The notes: generated by a model from the sequence alone, not told the origin. DNA of 48,968 nucleotides from Omnitrophica WOR_2 bacterium RIFOXYA2_FULL_38_17 (GCA_001805965.1 MHHG01000025.1:1-48968), one strand, 5' to 3'. Counted from the first letter of the stretch, positions 7,580 to 16,748 are shown. Numbers and translations: made by a program.

Positions 7580-8029
7580 ATGAAGAGATTTGTTGATGTG
7601 CACATGTGCGAAGTAATGGCAGGAAAAGCAGATACTATTTTACATTCTGACGCAAATAATGCCTGTTTAGTTATTGCTGCTTATGATGCTAACCATAAAG
7701 TTGGAGGATTGGCCCACGCTATGTTTGTTTCCGAAGAATACAGTAGAAAACTTAATCATTCATATACAAGGGATGCCGGAAAAGCTATAGATGAAATGAT
7801 ACAGGATATGGAGCTTTTAGGATCAAAAATTGATGATATTGAAGTATGTTTGGTTACTGGTGAGAACGTTCCGCATGAAAAAGGGGATACAAATTATCAG
7901 ACTAGAATTAATTCTGCTATAGAACTTTTGAAAAGAAAGAGGATAAAATTCAAGCAACAAACAACAACAGAAATTGGAAATAAGCATGTTTCTTTAGATG
8001 TTTCTACTGGTCGGTTGATTTATGCATAG
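7580..8029 (+). CDS. cheD: CheD-like chemoreceptor glutamine deamidase
   Basis: A 149-aa protein with the CheD fold. CheD deamidates glutamines of chemoreceptors and in some species binds CheC. The catalytic pair is at C29 (in NNACLVIAAYD) and H46 (in GGLAHAMF), 17 residues apart as in the family. The usual LGSC context around the cysteine is altered to NNAC. AGGAGG precedes ATG 7580. No chemoreceptor, CheA, CheC or CheY-type chemotaxis cluster is in the window, so the partner is elsewhere. The terminator at 7515-7546, 34 nt upstream, suggests attenuation of expression. Confidence 0.85.
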   Translation: MKRFVDVHMCEVMAGKADTILHSDANNACLVIAAYDANHKVGGLAHAMFVSEEYSRKLNHSYTRDAGKAIDEMIQDMELLGSKIDDIEVCLVTGENVPHEKGDTNYQTRINSAIELLKRKRIKFKQQTTTEIGNKHVSLDVSTGRLIYA

Positions 8030-8075
8030 TAAATTTCTATGAAAACTGAATGAAGATTAGAAGGGATGGTATAAA

Positions 8076-10010
8076 ATGAATGCAAAATTAAAACGCGATA
8101 TTGTATTGGTCGGCCATGCCCACACTGGGAAAACAACATTGGCCGAAAGTCTATTATTTGCTGGCGGTTCTATCAATCGCAAAGGAGATGTTTTGCAGGG
8201 TAATTCAGTCAGTGATTTTAACGAAGATGAAAGAAACAGGCAGATCTCTATTAATTTAAGCCTGTTAAATACCACATATAAAGACCATAAGATCCAAATT
8301 ATAGATACTCCTGGATATTCAGATTTTATTGGTGAGACCATTTCCGCGCTTAGAGCTGCGGATGCAGCTGTAGTAGTAGTTGATGCAGTCAATGGCGTAG
8401 AAGTGGGCACTGAAGATGTATGGCAAAGAATGGAAAAGCTTAATATGCCGAAGGTCATATTTATTAACAAAACTGAAAAAGAAGGCGCTAATGTTAACGA
8501 TGCATTAGCCTCAATTAGAGAATTGCTTTCTCCAAAAGCTATGATAATTGATTTTGGCTCATCTGAATTAATGGAAGCTGTTGCTGAGTCAGATGATGAA
8601 TTACTTATGAAATACTTAGATGGTGAATCCCTGTCAGATGATGAGGTTAAAAATGGTCTTAAAAAAGCTGTTCTGGAAAACAAGCTTTATCCGGTAATTG
8701 TTGGCAGCGCAGTTAAGGATGAAGGAGTAAATGCCCTTTTGGAGGCAATTGTTTCTTATTGTCCATCACCGCTTGAGCATAAAGCATATACTATGAAAGT
8801 ACCATCTAGTGATGAAGAAAAGATTATAGAGCCAACAGAGGATGGCCCAATGGAGGGTATGGTTTTTAAATCCATGTATGATGCACATCTTGGGAATATA
8901 GCTCTTATGAAAATACTAAGAGGTAAGATCAATACGAATGATGATGTTTATAATGCTACTACTTCTACGAAAGAACATATAGGAGTTATAACTGTTTTGC
9001 AAGGAAAGGACCAGTCATCAGTAAGCAGTGCTTCTTGTGGCGATATCGTTGCTTTAACTAAATTAAAGAACACTCATGTTGGCGATACACTTTGTGACGC
9101 AAAAGAAAAATTGCTCGTTCGACCATTAGAATTTCCCTCTCCATCGATCTCTGCATCAATTAAGCCAAAAACCAGAGCAGACGAAGAGAAAATCTCAAAT
9201 TGTTTGCATCGTCTTTGTGAAGAAGACCATACTTTTAGAGTTGATAGGAATGAAGAAACAAAAGAGCTTTTAATTTCTGGAATTGGCGATCTTCATCTTA
9301 AAGTTATGGTTGATAGAATGAAGTCCCGTTTTAATGTTGAAGTTGATCTGGGCACGCCTAAGGTTACATACAGAGAAACAATAACTAAAAAAGGAAAAGC
9401 AAGATACAAATATAAAAAACAATCAGGAGGTCATGGGCAATATGGTGATGTTGATCTAGAGATTGAGCCATTGCCAAAAGATGGGCAAGATTATGAGTTT
9501 GTAAATAAAATATTTGGTGGCGCTATCCCCAAGAACTTCATTCCTTCCATTGAGAAAGGTGCCAGAAAAACCTTGGATGAAGGTGTGCTTGCTGGTTATC
9601 CTATCAATCATGTTAGAGTTATAGTTGTTGATGGTTCATATCATGATGTTGATTCTTCCGATATGGCATTTCAAATAGCAGCCGCGCACGCCATGAAAGA
9701 GGCTATAAAAACAGCCGGGCCAGTTCTCTTAGAGCCTATTATGGAAGTTAGTATAGTTGTTACTGATGATTTTATTGGTCAAATATCAGGTGACATCAGT
9801 GCAAGACGAGGAAGAATCATGGGAACTGAAGCTAGAGGTAAAAAAGATGTAATTACCGCGCACATTCCCCTGGGAGAAATGTTCTCATATGCAAATGACC
9901 TGAGATCAATGACCCAGGGAAGAGGGAGTTATTCTATGAAAATGTCTCATTATGAAAATGCTCCTGCAAAAATCACTGAAAGAGTAATATCTGAAAACAC
10001 AAAAACTTAG
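8076..10010 (+). CDS. EF-G-like translational GTPase (EF-G2 type)
   Basis: A 644-aa protein with the five-domain EF-G plan. Motifs: G1 GHAHTGKT (residues 13-20), G3 DTPGYSDF, G4 NKTE (131-134), then domain II, and the domain IV/V part with KKQSGGHGQYGDVDLEIEP and ARRGRIMG. The length is nearer the second EF-G paralogues (about 650 aa) than canonical EF-G (about 690). The G4 motif, normally NKxD for guanine recognition, has glutamate in place of aspartate. The second EF-G paralogue has been linked to translocation or ribosome-recycling side roles in different bacteria; the role here is unknown. The ribosome binding site is AAGGGA at about 8060. Canonical fusA with rpsL/rpsG is not nearby. Confidence 0.9.
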   Translation: MNAKLKRDIVLVGHAHTGKTTLAESLLFAGGSINRKGDVLQGNSVSDFNEDERNRQISINLSLLNTTYKDHKIQIIDTPGYSDFIGETISALRAADAAVVVVDAVNGVEVGTEDVWQRMEKLNMPKVIFINKTEKEGANVNDALASIRELLSPKAMIIDFGSSELMEAVAESDDELLMKYLDGESLSDDEVKNGLKKAVLENKLYPVIVGSAVKDEGVNALLEAIVSYCPSPLEHKAYTMKVPSSDEEKIIEPTEDGPMEGMVFKSMYDAHLGNIALMKILRGKINTNDDVYNATTSTKEHIGVITVLQGKDQSSVSSASCGDIVALTKLKNTHVGDTLCDAKEKLLVRPLEFPSPSISASIKPKTRADEEKISNCLHRLCEEDHTFRVDRNEETKELLISGIGDLHLKVMVDRMKSRFNVEVDLGTPKVTYRETITKKGKARYKYKKQSGGHGQYGDVDLEIEPLPKDGQDYEFVNKIFGGAIPKNFIPSIEKGARKTLDEGVLAGYPINHVRVIVVDGSYHDVDSSDMAFQIAAAHAMKEAIKTAGPVLLEPIMEVSIVVTDDFIGQISGDISARRGRIMGTEARGKKDVITAHIPLGEMFSYANDLRSMTQGRGSYSMKMSHYENAPAKITERVISENTKT

Positions 10011-10031
10011 CCAGTTAGTGTTCATAGATGT

Positions 10032-10084
10032 ATAACAAAACATCCCTTTAATTAATAGTTCCTTTAATAGGGATGTTTTGTTAT
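10032..10084 (+). terminator. long inverted repeat, probable terminator after the EF-G-like gene
   Basis: A 16-bp perfect stem, core CAAAACATCCCT (10036-10047) with AGGGATGTTTTG (10069-10080), extended by ATAA/TTAT, with a 21-nt loop. There is no separate T-tract, but the 3' arm itself ends T-rich. It lies 22 bp after the EF-G-like stop and ends 33 nt before the next start codon. Confidence 0.6.
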
Positions 10085-10116
10085 TATATATTCCAAACTT
10101 AAACATGGAGGAAAAC

Positions 10117-10269
10117 ATGATTGAAGAAAAAAACAAAAAAAAGGGCTTTTTTGCCAAGATCTTAGAATCGCTTGACAAGAAAATGAAAGGGAAAGCAAAC
10201 AGACCGGGATGTTGCTGTGGCGGAACGTGTGACACAAAAAATGATGAGGATGATACGAAGCAATGCTGA
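10117..10269 (+). CDS. 50-aa Cys-rich protein paired with permease
   Basis: A small cytoplasmic protein. Residues 1-29 are basic and helical (KKKGFFAKILESLDKKM), followed by a glycine-cysteine cluster GCCCGGTC, an acidic stretch and a final cysteine, giving five cysteines in the last 20 residues. ATG 10117 is chosen because GGAGG lies 5 nt upstream. Its last codons overlap the start of the permease gene by 7 bp, so the two are translationally coupled. The cysteine cluster beside a permease with its own FCSCSS motif suggests a metal or thiol-metalloid binding partner. No family is recognised; the function is inference. Confidence 0.72.
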   Translation: MIEEKNKKKGFFAKILESLDKKMKGKANRPGCCCGGTCDTKNDEDDTKQC

Positions 10270-11231
10270 AAATTTTATGCGACTGGATAGTCTTTAGCCT
10301 TTTTAAGATGGATGCAGGCTCAAGAATAGGTGTGGCAATTAATTTTTTTATCTATGATTCGCTTAAAATATTGTTTCTACTATTCATAATGATAGCTATT
10401 ATAGGATTTTTAAGGTCATTTATTGCCTTAGAAAAAGCGGAGAAGTGGCTGTCAGGGAAGAAATATCTCGCAAATATAATAGCTTCAATATTTGGAGCTG
10501 TTACCCCATTTTGTTCCTGTTCATCTATTCCTATATTTTTAAGCTTTGTTAGGACAAATATTCCTTTAGGTGTTACATTTTCTTTTTTGATAACATCGCC
10601 ACTTATAAACGAATATCTAGTTATATTAATGTTGGGATCTTTTGGATTTAAGATCACCTTAGCATATGTTTTTAGCGGTCTATTGATAGGTGTCTTTTCA
10701 GGCATAATTATCGGTAAAATGCATTTGGAAAAGTATATCGAAAAAGACATTATAAGTCCTAACGACACTGCAGAAGCATATGAAATAAAGATAAACGGAT
10801 TATTTTCAAGAATGAAATTTGGTTTAAATGAAGCTGTTGATATTGTAAAAAAATTATGGCTTTGGGTATTAGTCGGAGTAGGGATTGGCGCCTTAATCCA
10901 TAACTATATACCCCAAGAAGCTATCTTATCAGTAATAAATAAAACTGGCCCATTTTCTGTGCCGATTGCAACTGCTATTGGTGTTCCTATATATGGAAGT
11001 TGTGCGGCAATTGTTCCTATCGCTGTCGTATTGTTTAAGAAGGGCGTTCCTTTGGGAACAGCTTTAGCATTCATGATGGCGACTTCTGCGTTGAGCTTTC
11101 CTGAAGCTATAATTTTAAGAAGAGCGATGAAAATTCATTTGATAATCATGTTTTTTTTAATAACCGCGATCTCAATTTGCTTTACGGGATATTTTCTCAA
11201 TTATTTACAACCCCTTTTGGTTTTAAATTAA
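10263..11231 (+). CDS. COG0701 (DUF318/ArsP-like) permease
   Basis: A 322-aa membrane protein with about eight helices. The family signature is TPFCSCSSIPIF, with C84 and C86, repeated in degenerate form in the second half around GSCAAIVPIAVVLF. Characterised relatives (ArsP) export trivalent organoarsenicals; many others have unknown substrates. It overlaps the 50-aa Cys-rich gene by 7 bp. No arsR-like regulator, arsM or arsC is present, so arsenic is not supported by context. RtcB starts 2 bp after its stop. Confidence 0.85.
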   Translation: MLKILCDWIVFSLFKMDAGSRIGVAINFFIYDSLKILFLLFIMIAIIGFLRSFIALEKAEKWLSGKKYLANIIASIFGAVTPFCSCSSIPIFLSFVRTNIPLGVTFSFLITSPLINEYLVILMLGSFGFKITLAYVFSGLLIGVFSGIIIGKMHLEKYIEKDIISPNDTAEAYEIKINGLFSRMKFGLNEAVDIVKKLWLWVLVGVGIGALIHNYIPQEAILSVINKTGPFSVPIATAIGVPIYGSCAAIVPIAVVLFKKGVPLGTALAFMMATSALSFPEAIILRRAMKIHLIIMFFLITAISICFTGYFLNYLQPLLVLN

Positions 11232-11233
11232 AA

Positions 11234-12409
11234 ATGGTAAAAAGAATAAATAATATACCTGTTTGGGGAGACCCAATAGAGGGTGCTTTAAATCAAATGA
11301 TCAACTGTTCCAAAGATGCGGAATATTGCGCACTCATGGCTGACCATCATCCAGGTTATGCTTTACCGATCGGCGGTGTTATAGCTTACCGTAACAAAGT
11401 AAGTCCGTCTGGGGTTGGATATGATATTGCCTGTGGAAACAAAGCGATCAGATTGGATTTACCGGCTAAAGTTGCCAAGAATGACATTAAAAAAATCATG
11501 AAAGAAATTGTTGATTCAATTTCCTTTGGGGTAGGTATGAAGAATAAAGAAACTATAGATCATGCTGTCTTTCATGATGACCCCGGCTGGAACGTCCCTG
11601 CAGTAAAGCAATTAAAGCTAAAGAAATTAGCTCAGGAGCAATTAGGCACAGTCGGAAGTGGCAATCATTATGTGGATGTATTTATTGATGAAGGAAATAG
11701 GGTTTGGGTCGGAGTACATTTTGGTTCACGAGGGTTGGGCCATAGAATAGCTACTTATTTTATAAAAGCAGGCGGCGGTAAAGATGGAATGAATGTTGAC
11801 CCAGTGCTTCTTGATGTTAGTAGCACTATTGGACAGGATTATATAGCTTGCATGAAATTGGCAGGTAGGTATGCATATGCAGGGCGTGATTGGGTATGTA
11901 ACCGTATAGCGCGTTTATTGAAGTCTTCTATTCTTGAAGAAGTGCATAATCATCACAATTATGCTTGGCAAGAAGAACATAAAGGCAATAAATTTTGGGT
12001 TATCAGAAAAGGCGCTACTCCAGCTTTTCCTGGTCAAAAGGGTTTTGTTGGGGGGAGCATGGGCGATATTTCTGTTATAATTGAAGGCGTTGAATCCGCT
12101 GAAAGCAAGGAATCTCTTTATTCTACTGTACATGGCGCAGGACGTGTTATGTCTAGGACTCAAGCAGCAGGAAGATATCAAAAGCGTAAAAGGGTTGGTG
12201 GCCAAATATCCAGGCAGATGATGGATAAATGGCTAAAAGAAAAAAACGTAACATTGCTGGGTGCTGGCACAGATGAATCTCCTCATTGTTATAAAAGACT
12301 TCCTGAAGTTTTGGATTGCCACGACAAAACAATTAAAATTCTTCATACACTTACGCCTATAGGTGTTGCTATGGCTTCAAGTGATGAATTCGATCCATAC
12401 AAGCATTAA
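11234..12409 (+). CDS. rtcB: RtcB-family RNA ligase
   Basis: A 391-aa cytoplasmic enzyme of the GTP- and Mn-dependent RNA ligase family, which joins 2',3'-cyclic phosphate (3'-phosphate) and 5'-OH RNA ends. Metal ligand motif GYDIACG (D64, C67), GTVGSGNHYVDV, HFGSRGLGHR, NHHNYAWQEEH, RKGATPAFPG and the guanylylated histidine H300 in VHGAGRVMSR are all present. Start 11234 is chosen because it follows the permease stop directly and begins the family's usual N-terminus; the upstream in-frame ATG at 11177 lies inside the permease. There is no clear ribosome binding site, so translation may be coupled. The archease partner is not in the window. Confidence 0.93.
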   Translation: MVKRINNIPVWGDPIEGALNQMINCSKDAEYCALMADHHPGYALPIGGVIAYRNKVSPSGVGYDIACGNKAIRLDLPAKVAKNDIKKIMKEIVDSISFGVGMKNKETIDHAVFHDDPGWNVPAVKQLKLKKLAQEQLGTVGSGNHYVDVFIDEGNRVWVGVHFGSRGLGHRIATYFIKAGGGKDGMNVDPVLLDVSSTIGQDYIACMKLAGRYAYAGRDWVCNRIARLLKSSILEEVHNHHNYAWQEEHKGNKFWVIRKGATPAFPGQKGFVGGSMGDISVIIEGVESAESKESLYSTVHGAGRVMSRTQAAGRYQKRKRVGGQISRQMMDKWLKEKNVTLLGAGTDESPHCYKRLPEVLDCHDKTIKILHTLTPIGVAMASSDEFDPYKH

Positions 12410-12414
12410 CTGCT

Positions 12415-12684
12415 ATGATAAATTATGATAAATACCAGGAAGAGAAGTTTAAAAAATGGGAAGATGCCTGCAAATGTTGTGGGGCTTGTTGCGGTACTGT
12501 TGATGGCGATCCATGCCTTCATTTAATAAAACAAAATAACGGAAAACACTTTTGTGAAATATATAATGCTCGCTTAGGAATGAGAAAAACCAGGTCAGGA
12601 AAAATATTCCGCTGTGTCGAAATTAGAGATATAATAAATAAACATTGGCCTGGTAGTAATAATTGTGTTTATAAAATTTTCTAA
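12415..12684 (+). CDS. CxxCxxCC-type cysteine cluster protein (YkgJ-like)
   Basis: An 89-aa protein with the cysteine pattern CKCCGACC near residue 19, then DPCLHL, FCEIY, FRCVEIRDII and a last cysteine in NNCVY. This matches the general plan of the putative zinc- or iron-chelating YkgJ/UPF0153 group. The function is unknown. It starts 5 bp after rtcB, so it is cotranscribed with the ligase. No membrane segment or signal peptide is seen. Confidence 0.78.
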   Translation: MINYDKYQEEKFKKWEDACKCCGACCGTVDGDPCLHLIKQNNGKHFCEIYNARLGMRKTRSGKIFRCVEIRDIINKHWPGSNNCVYKIF

Positions 12685-12704
12685 TATTTAAAGGGGGGGA
12701 TTCC

Positions 12705-13691
12705 ATGAAAAAACCAATAAAAACCATAATTACAGTTATTTTTTTAATTATAGCTATTGGCTTATTAAAAAATATTTTGGCTAAAGCTGCAGTTCAAGTT
12801 GGCGCTAAGGCTGTATTAGGCGTTGATTCCAGTATTAAGAAATTTTCGATCGGGATTCTGAATCAGAAAATTGATATACGTGAATTTCAGCTGTCAAATC
12901 CAAAAGGGTTTGATGATAAAATATTAATCGATCTTCCTCAGGCAACAGTTAAATATGACCTGCTTGGATTATTACAGGGGAAACTTCATTGTCAACTAGT
13001 TGTTCTAAATGTTAATGAGGTCGTTGTCATTAAAAATAAAGAAGGTTTAATGAATACTGATGAATTAACGATAGCCAAACAACAAAAAGCCCAAGCTGAA
13101 CAGCCAAAAGAAGAGCAGGAGACAGAAAAGAAGGAAAAGTCAAAAGAAATGCCCATGAAATTAGACAAAGTGGTTTTAACTATTGGAAAAGTTGTTTACA
13201 AGGATTATTCGAAGGGGAGTGAACCAGAAATTAAAATATTTGATGTCGGAATTAAGGATAAAGAATATACAAATATTACCAGTGCCCAGGAACTGGCATC
13301 TTTGATATTTGCTGCGTCATTAAAATCAACAGCAATAAAATCAGCTGCAATGTATGGAGCAACAGCCGTTCTGGGAGTTGGACTTCTTCCGGTTGGAGTC
13401 GCAGGTGTTTTGACCAGCAATGATAGTGCGCAGGCTGATTTTAATGTTAGTTATGAAGATGCTTTAAAAGCCGCTGAAGCTATTAGTAATGATATTGGTA
13501 CTAAGGTTGAAGTTAAGAAGGATATCGGCCAAATTGAATTTCAAACCGGTAAAACAAAAATAAAGATACTTGTAGAAAACATGGAGAACAAAAAAACTTC
13601 CATAACTGTATCTGCCAGGAAACTTCTTGTTCCCAGGAGACAAGAAGCTGAGAGTGTCTTATATAAGATCAAAGGGTTAATTGAAAAATAA
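12705..13691 (+). CDS. AsmA-like membrane-anchored envelope protein
   Basis: A 328-aa protein with one N-terminal membrane helix (about residues 6-30) and a periplasmic part. The first 120 residues resemble the start of AsmA/DUF748 proteins: a beta-strand pattern around FSIGILNQKIDIREFQLSNPKGF, DLLGLLQGKL and LVVLNVNEVVVIKNKEGLMN. A charged stretch rich in K, E and Q (residues about 125-150) separates it from a second beta-rich segment. A glycine-rich hydrophobic segment follows (ATAVLGVGLLPVGVAGVL). AsmA-like proteins are implicated in lipid transport to the outer membrane; this one is short, so the role is tentative. It has a strong AAAGGGGGGG ribosome binding site. Confidence 0.65.
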   Translation: MKKPIKTIITVIFLIIAIGLLKNILAKAAVQVGAKAVLGVDSSIKKFSIGILNQKIDIREFQLSNPKGFDDKILIDLPQATVKYDLLGLLQGKLHCQLVVLNVNEVVVIKNKEGLMNTDELTIAKQQKAQAEQPKEEQETEKKEKSKEMPMKLDKVVLTIGKVVYKDYSKGSEPEIKIFDVGIKDKEYTNITSAQELASLIFAASLKSTAIKSAAMYGATAVLGVGLLPVGVAGVLTSNDSAQADFNVSYEDALKAAEAISNDIGTKVEVKKDIGQIEFQTGKTKIKILVENMENKKTSITVSARKLLVPRRQEAESVLYKIKGLIEK

Positions 13692-13704
13692 AAGGAGTTC
13701 CCGG

Positions 13705-14217
13705 ATGGAAGTTTATGACGCAATTATGACACGTCGTAGCATAAGAAAATTTAGTGACAAGCCAGTTGCTAAAAAGCTGTTAAAGATGCTGCTGGAAGCA
13801 GCCATGAACGCGCCATCAGCATCTGATGCAAGGCCCTGGCATTTTGTCCTTGTTGATGATAAAGCAAAACTTAACTTATTGGCAAAGGACATTGATGAAG
13901 ACAACAATCTATTCAAAGAAGCCCAAGCAGCGATCTTGATATGTGGAAATGAAAGCTTGGAAAAGTTTAAGGGATTCTGGCCGCAAGATTGTTCATGTGC
14001 CGCACAAAATTTACAATTGGCAGCACATGGCTTAGGTTTGGGCACAGTATGGATAGCTATTTATTCAATTCCCTCTAGAATAGAAGGTTGCAGGAAGATA
14101 CTTGGCGTTCCTGGTAATTTGGAGCCCTTTGCAATATTTCCTATTGGATATCCTAGTGAATTTCTTGAGCCCGAATACCGTTATGACAAATCAATGATCC
14201 AGAATAATGGCTGGTAA
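13705..14217 (+). CDS. nitroreductase-family FMN oxidoreductase
   Basis: A 170-aa cytoplasmic protein with family motifs TRRSIRKFSDKPV at the start (phosphate-binding arginines), NAPSASDARPWHFVLV and GLGLGTVWIAIYS. It probably binds FMN as a homodimer and uses NAD(P)H; the substrate is unknown. ATG 13705 is chosen because AAAGGAG lies just upstream and the product begins at the family N-terminus (MEVYDAIMTRRS); the frame is open upstream, overlapping the preceding gene. GH57 follows after 14 bp. Confidence 0.9.
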   Translation: MEVYDAIMTRRSIRKFSDKPVAKKLLKMLLEAAMNAPSASDARPWHFVLVDDKAKLNLLAKDIDEDNNLFKEAQAAILICGNESLEKFKGFWPQDCSCAAQNLQLAAHGLGLGTVWIAIYSIPSRIEGCRKILGVPGNLEPFAIFPIGYPSEFLEPEYRYDKSMIQNNGW

Positions 14218-14231
14218 ATACTTTTCTAAGA

Positions 14232-16748
14232 ATGAAAAAATTTATTTGTATTCACGGACATTTTTATCAACCACCACGAGAAAATCCATGGCTTGAAGAA
14301 GTCGAGATCCAGGAATCTGCATTTCCCGACCATGATTGGAATCAAAGAATAACCCAAGAATGCTATGCTCCAAATGCATCTGCAAGAATACTTGATAGCA
14401 GGAATAATATAGTCAATATAGTCAATAACTATGAAAAGATAAGCTTTAATTTCGGACCGACTTTACTTTCCTGGATGGAAAGAAATGAAAAAGAAGCTTA
14501 TCGTGCGATATTAATGGCTGATAAAGCGAGTCAGGCAAGGTTTAACGGACATGGGTCAGCAATGGCTCAATGTTATAACCACATGATAATGCCACTTGCA
14601 AATTCTCACGATAAAAGGACACAGGTAATATGGGGGCTGTATGATTTTGAACGTAGGTACAATAGAAAAGCTGAAGGTATGTGGCTGGCAGAAACTGCTG
14701 TTGATCTTGAGACTCTTGATTTGCTTGCTGAATATGGTGTCAAATATACGGTTTTAGCACCTCACCAGGCAAAAAAGATCAGGGCAATCTCTAAAGAGCA
14801 CAAGAAGTTTGAAGTTTCTAATCACAGAGGTTTTATAAATATTAAGAAAAATCATAAAGGTCAATTTGGCACTTCAACAATTAGAGCTCATGAATGGATC
14901 GATGTCACCGGCTCAAGAATTGACCCGCGTCGTCCATATCTCCAAAATTTGCCATCCGGCAGAGAAATAGTTATATATTTCTATGATGGGCCAACTTCAT
15001 CTGATGTAGCTTTTGGGCATCTTTTAAAAAGTGGGGTTAACTTAGTTAATAGGCTTATGAGTTGCTTTTCTGATATTGGTGAAGATCAGTTGGTTCATAT
15101 AGCAACTGACGGTGAAACCTATGGGCATCATCAGAAAATGGGCGATATGGCTCTGGCATATTGTTTGAATTATATAGAAGAGAACCATCTTGCAGAGTTA
15201 ACCAATTACGGAAAACATTGCTCTGAGAGTCCGTGCAAATATGAAGTTGATATATATGAAAATACTTCGTGGAGTTGTTGTCATGGGATTGAGCGCTGGA
15301 GGTCGAATTGTGGATGTTGTATCGGAAGCAATTCAAGTTGGAACCAGAATTGGAGGAAGCCTTTAAGAGATTCGTTCAATTGGTTAAGGGATGAGATTGG
15401 TAATATATATGAGATGCATGCAGCAGATCTGTTTAACGATATTTGGCAGGCAAGGAACAATTATATTGAAGTTGTAAATAACAGGTCAAAAGCAACCGTC
15501 AAACAGTTCTTTTTAAATAATTCTAAAAGAGCTCTCAATGATAACCAGAGAATAGCTGCTTTAAAACTGCTTGAGATGCAGCGTCATGCTATGCTTATGT
15601 TTACTAGCTGCGGATGGTTTTTTGATGAAGTTTCAAGGATTGAAACAAAGCAGATCCTTCAATATGCTGCCAGAACCATTCAATTGGCTAAAGATTTTGA
15701 AAAGGCAAATATAGAAGAGCAGTTCATTAATCGTCTTAGAGAAGCAAAAAGTAACTTGAATGAATATCGTGATTGCGGTGATATGTATGAGAAAACTATC
15801 AAGCCAGAAATCCTCGATCTGGTAAGAGTTGGCGCACATTATGCAGTATCATCTCTTTTTGAAAAGTATTCATCAGATATTGATATCTACAGCTATACCG
15901 CGACAAGTAAAATGTGTGATATTTCTGAAATTGGAAAACAAAAATTAGCAGTCGGAAAAGTTCTTATAAAATCCAACATAACATATGAAGAAAGTATGGT
16001 CAGTTATGCGGTCCTCCATTTGGGCGAGCATAGATTAACAGGAGGTGCAAGGGAGTTTGTTGACAGCAATACTTTTTCTGAAATGCATAGAGAGACTAAG
16101 GAAATATTTCTCAAGAGAGATTCAAACCGGACAATAAGTTTTATAGAGAAGTACTTTGCCCCAGGGCATTATTCACTTTACCACTTATTTAAAGATGAGC
16201 AGACAAAAATATTATATCAGATACTTGATTCAACGCTTGTAGAAATAGAAGCATCCTTAAGGCAGATCAATGAATATCATCATCCAATAATTCAAATTGT
16301 CAAACAACTTAAAATACCCTTGCCCAAAATGCTTTCAAGCACTGTAATAGTTATGCTTAATGCAGAACTTCTTCAGGTTCTATCAAGCGAGAGCATTGAT
16401 TTTGACAGGTTGAAGATATTAGCGGCAGAAATAGAAACATGGTCTCTGGAAATTGATACAGTAACAATTGGATATTTAGTTAAAAAGAGAATAAATATAT
16501 TAATGGATAAATTAATTAAAACACCACGGAAAGTCAAGATTATTGAGCTTGTTGAGATGTTGTTAAAGATTTTAAAGCCTTTAGGCCTAACTGTGGATCT
16601 TTGGCGTTGCCAAAACATTTATTTCTTATTAGGAAAAAGAATTTACTCTAAAATCAAAGCAAAAGCTGATAAAGGGCACAAGTCTTCTGCTGCCTGGGTT
16701 GAACAGTTTAAAAGTCTAGGCAAACAATTGAATGTTAATATATTCTAG
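14232..16748 (+). CDS. GH57 glycoside hydrolase with DUF3536-type C-terminal region
   Basis: An 838-aa enzyme with no signal peptide, so probably cytoplasmic. It opens with FICIHGHFYQPPRENPW, the first GH57 motif. The presumed nucleophile is E154 in GMWLAETAVD, and the presumed acid is in the TDGETYGHH motif (D293). The large C-terminal half is helical, matching the DUF3536 extension of COG1449-type GH57 proteins. GH57 members act on alpha-glucans (amylase, branching, glucanotransferase activities); the exact activity of this subgroup is not clear to me. A stretch rich in cysteine and tryptophan (SWSCCHGIERWRSNCGCC) follows the acid motif. It is one of three non-redundant GH57 genes in this window. 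Confidence 0.88.
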   Translation: MKKFICIHGHFYQPPRENPWLEEVEIQESAFPDHDWNQRITQECYAPNASARILDSRNNIVNIVNNYEKISFNFGPTLLSWMERNEKEAYRAILMADKASQARFNGHGSAMAQCYNHMIMPLANSHDKRTQVIWGLYDFERRYNRKAEGMWLAETAVDLETLDLLAEYGVKYTVLAPHQAKKIRAISKEHKKFEVSNHRGFINIKKNHKGQFGTSTIRAHEWIDVTGSRIDPRRPYLQNLPSGREIVIYFYDGPTSSDVAFGHLLKSGVNLVNRLMSCFSDIGEDQLVHIATDGETYGHHQKMGDMALAYCLNYIEENHLAELTNYGKHCSESPCKYEVDIYENTSWSCCHGIERWRSNCGCCIGSNSSWNQNWRKPLRDSFNWLRDEIGNIYEMHAADLFNDIWQARNNYIEVVNNRSKATVKQFFLNNSKRALNDNQRIAALKLLEMQRHAMLMFTSCGWFFDEVSRIETKQILQYAARTIQLAKDFEKANIEEQFINRLREAKSNLNEYRDCGDMYEKTIKPEILDLVRVGAHYAVSSLFEKYSSDIDIYSYTATSKMCDISEIGKQKLAVGKVLIKSNITYEESMVSYAVLHLGEHRLTGGAREFVDSNTFSEMHRETKEIFLKRDSNRTISFIEKYFAPGHYSLYHLFKDEQTKILYQILDSTLVEIEASLRQINEYHHPIIQIVKQLKIPLPKMLSSTVIVMLNAELLQVLSSESIDFDRLKILAAEIETWSLEIDTVTIGYLVKKRINILMDKLIKTPRKVKIIELVEMLLKILKPLGLTVDLWRCQNIYFLLGKRIYSKIKAKADKGHKSSAAWVEQFKSLGKQLNVNIF

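Noticed and set aside
8057..8683. 208-codon minus-strand frame over the EF-G-like gene
   Set aside because: Antisense to the conserved GTPase domain; composition typical of reverse-strand translation.
10263..11231. Naming the permease ArsP with arsenic export
   Set aside because: No arsenic gene or ArsR regulator nearby; the COG0701 family is broader than ArsP.
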